This document shows positions 63,234 through 64,000 of a DNA stretch of 64,000 nucleotides, in pieces. Origin of the DNA: Nitrosomonas ureae (GTDB taxonomy: Bacteria > Pseudomonadota > Gammaproteobacteria > Burkholderiales > Nitrosomonadaceae); contig NZ_CP013341.1 of assembly GCF_001455205.1 (NCBI RefSeq), forward strand, positions 2,356,001 through 2,420,000. The letters are read 5' to 3'. The notes beneath the pieces are model-generated. The model saw only the letters and a list, made by a program, of their open reading frames with translations. It did not search any database and was not told the origin of the DNA. Position numbers and translations under genes: made by a program. Within the stretch, counting starts at the first letter, position 1, and every line of letters begins with the position of its first letter.

Positions 63234-63653
63234 ATGGCATGGAGAGTGGCAGATAGCCTTAAGATATTAAGGGAGCAAATCAATCAGATTGCACCTAATC
63301 GTAGCGTTTCTAGTGACGGAACTATCGGCGATGCAGCGCATGCATCACGAAAATCTGATCATAATCCATGGATAGTCGAGAATGGAATTGGGGTAGTAAC
63401 TGCATTAGACGTAACACATGATCCGATGCATGGATGTGATGCACAAAGATTAGTTGATTCGCTAGTTTCCAGTAAAGATTCAAGAGTTAAGTATATAATT
63501 TATAATAGAAAAATAATTAGTTCAACATTTAAACCGTGGGAATGGCGCCCATATGAAGGAGTAAATCCTCATATCAAGCATTGTCATATATCTGTAAATG
63601 GTGAAAAGGAAAAATACGATTCTGCTTTACCATGGCAGATAAACTTAACATAG
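63234..63653 (+). CDS. M15-type peptidase (VanY/endolysin-like)
   Basis: A 139-residue protein with GDAAHASRKSDHNPWIVENG, VVTALDVTHDPMHGCDAQRL and HIKHCHISV. The SDHNP, ALDVTHDP and HCHIS motifs form the metal-binding and catalytic set (His-Asp-His) of M15 D,D-peptidases that cut peptide stems of peptidoglycan. No signal peptide. Together with the previous two genes it resembles a lysis cassette. Confidence 0.75.
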   Translation: MAWRVADSLKILREQINQIAPNRSVSSDGTIGDAAHASRKSDHNPWIVENGIGVVTALDVTHDPMHGCDAQRLVDSLVSSKDSRVKYIIYNRKIISSTFKPWEWRPYEGVNPHIKHCHISVNGEKEKYDSALPWQINLT

Positions 63654-63699
63654 TGTCATCTTGTAAAAATTAGGATTTCATTCGTATTCGTTTTAGCGA

Positions 63700-63833
63700 G
63701 ATGCGCGGCGATTGAGCTCATTATCGGATACCTGAAGTCGGAATATCGAATGGTGAGAAATTACCTGAAAGGCGCTATGGGCGATCGCATCAACCTGCTC
63801 CTGCTGATGGCTGCGCCGCCGCTTGGAATCTGA
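63700..63833 (+). pseudogene. IS5-family transposase C-terminal remnant
   Basis: Reads AAIELIIGYLKSEYRMVRNY and LKGAMGDRINLLLLMAAPP, the C-terminal region with the catalytic Glu of an IS5-family transposase, then frame drift. No start and no matching ends were seen inside the window. Confidence 0.65.
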
Positions 63834-64000
63834 AACAATGACTGCTAGCCATTATTTGGTTATTTTTCCGGTCGCAGAAACTGCAGTCTGCGCAATAATA
63901 GAGATGTCATTGATATTTTGATATGACGCATTCGGTGACAAGTGAGAATTTGTCAAGTAATTCATGGGGAGTGATTTATGTGAAGTTTTCATAATTGTGG
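63834..64000. other. Window end, no gene seen
   Basis: About 165 bases with no convincing ORF, hairpin or repeat, possibly continued outside the window. Confidence 0.2.

Noticed and set aside
1..64000. tRNA genes
   Set aside because: No sequence with a tRNA-like TTC(A/G)A(A/G/T)TC arm and acceptor pairing was noticed; none is claimed, although a dedicated search was not possible.

Overview
The window looks like the chromosome of a betaproteobacterium, most likely an ammonia oxidiser of the Nitrosomonas type. This rests on the housekeeping content (dnaX-ybaB beside the 4.5S RNA, sdhCDA, bioA, a DUF3422 protein, a DUF6279 lipoprotein, a TIGR04211 SH3 protein), a PEP-CTERM protein, moderate GC and the style of the insertion sequences. 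It is an inference; no rRNA or ammonia-oxidation gene lies in the window.

Layout. 1-21.4 kb is ordinary core genome: ybaB and dnaX, 4.5S RNA, a RecB/DnaQ-like nuclease, manC, aroG, two exported proteins, an aquaglyceroporin, a pstSCAB phosphate transporter followed by a TVP38-flavoprotein fusion, a P-II-like protein, a beta-CASP hydrolase, bioA and a DUF3422 protein. 21.7-26.1 kb is a one-directional minus-strand island of very small genes: a three-member family of about 65-residue proteins, acidic exported proteins, a 25-residue microprotein, a PRC-barrel protein and a hemerythrin. Four genes (three here and a BON-domain gene at 32.5 kb) share an upstream box at an almost constant distance from the start, suggesting one stress-type regulon.

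26.3-31.5 kb is a transposon graveyard: an IS3-type element whose orfB is split by an IS110 fragment and by an intact IS4-family element with 20-bp inverted repeats and a 9-bp target duplication, then an IS1111-type element with a 260-bp non-coding tail. 31.5-43.4 kb holds a tandem array of filamentous (inovirus) prophages: one zot tail remnant, one degraded copy fused to an RHS remnant, and one nearly complete 7.3-kb copy (repressor, rep, ssDNA-binding protein, coat proteins, TspB-like adsorption protein, gpVI, Zot). Each zot tail is followed by a different accessory gene. A 95-bp repeat with a hairpin closes the last two copies.

43.5-49.1 kb has an AT-rich membrane protein of unknown role, a HicAB-like pair with a frameshifted toxin, and an IS30 gene broken by an IS5 element and an IS110 remnant. 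49.1-64 kb returns to a more stable genome: an FG-GAP calcium-binding protein, a DUF6279 lipoprotein, sdhCDA without sdhB, an SH3 protein, a gene broken by TGA, a lipoprotein alpha/beta hydrolase, a LuxR-type regulator behind a perfect 18-bp palindrome, two lipoproteins, and a lysis-like trio (peptidoglycan-binding/GH19 enzyme, membrane protein, M15-type peptidase), ending in an IS5-family remnant.

Three accessory genes carry apparent one-base indels next to poly-A tracts (near 22165, 38570-38588 and 45082). Either these are real inactivation or slippage events, or they are consensus errors, and they should be checked against reads.
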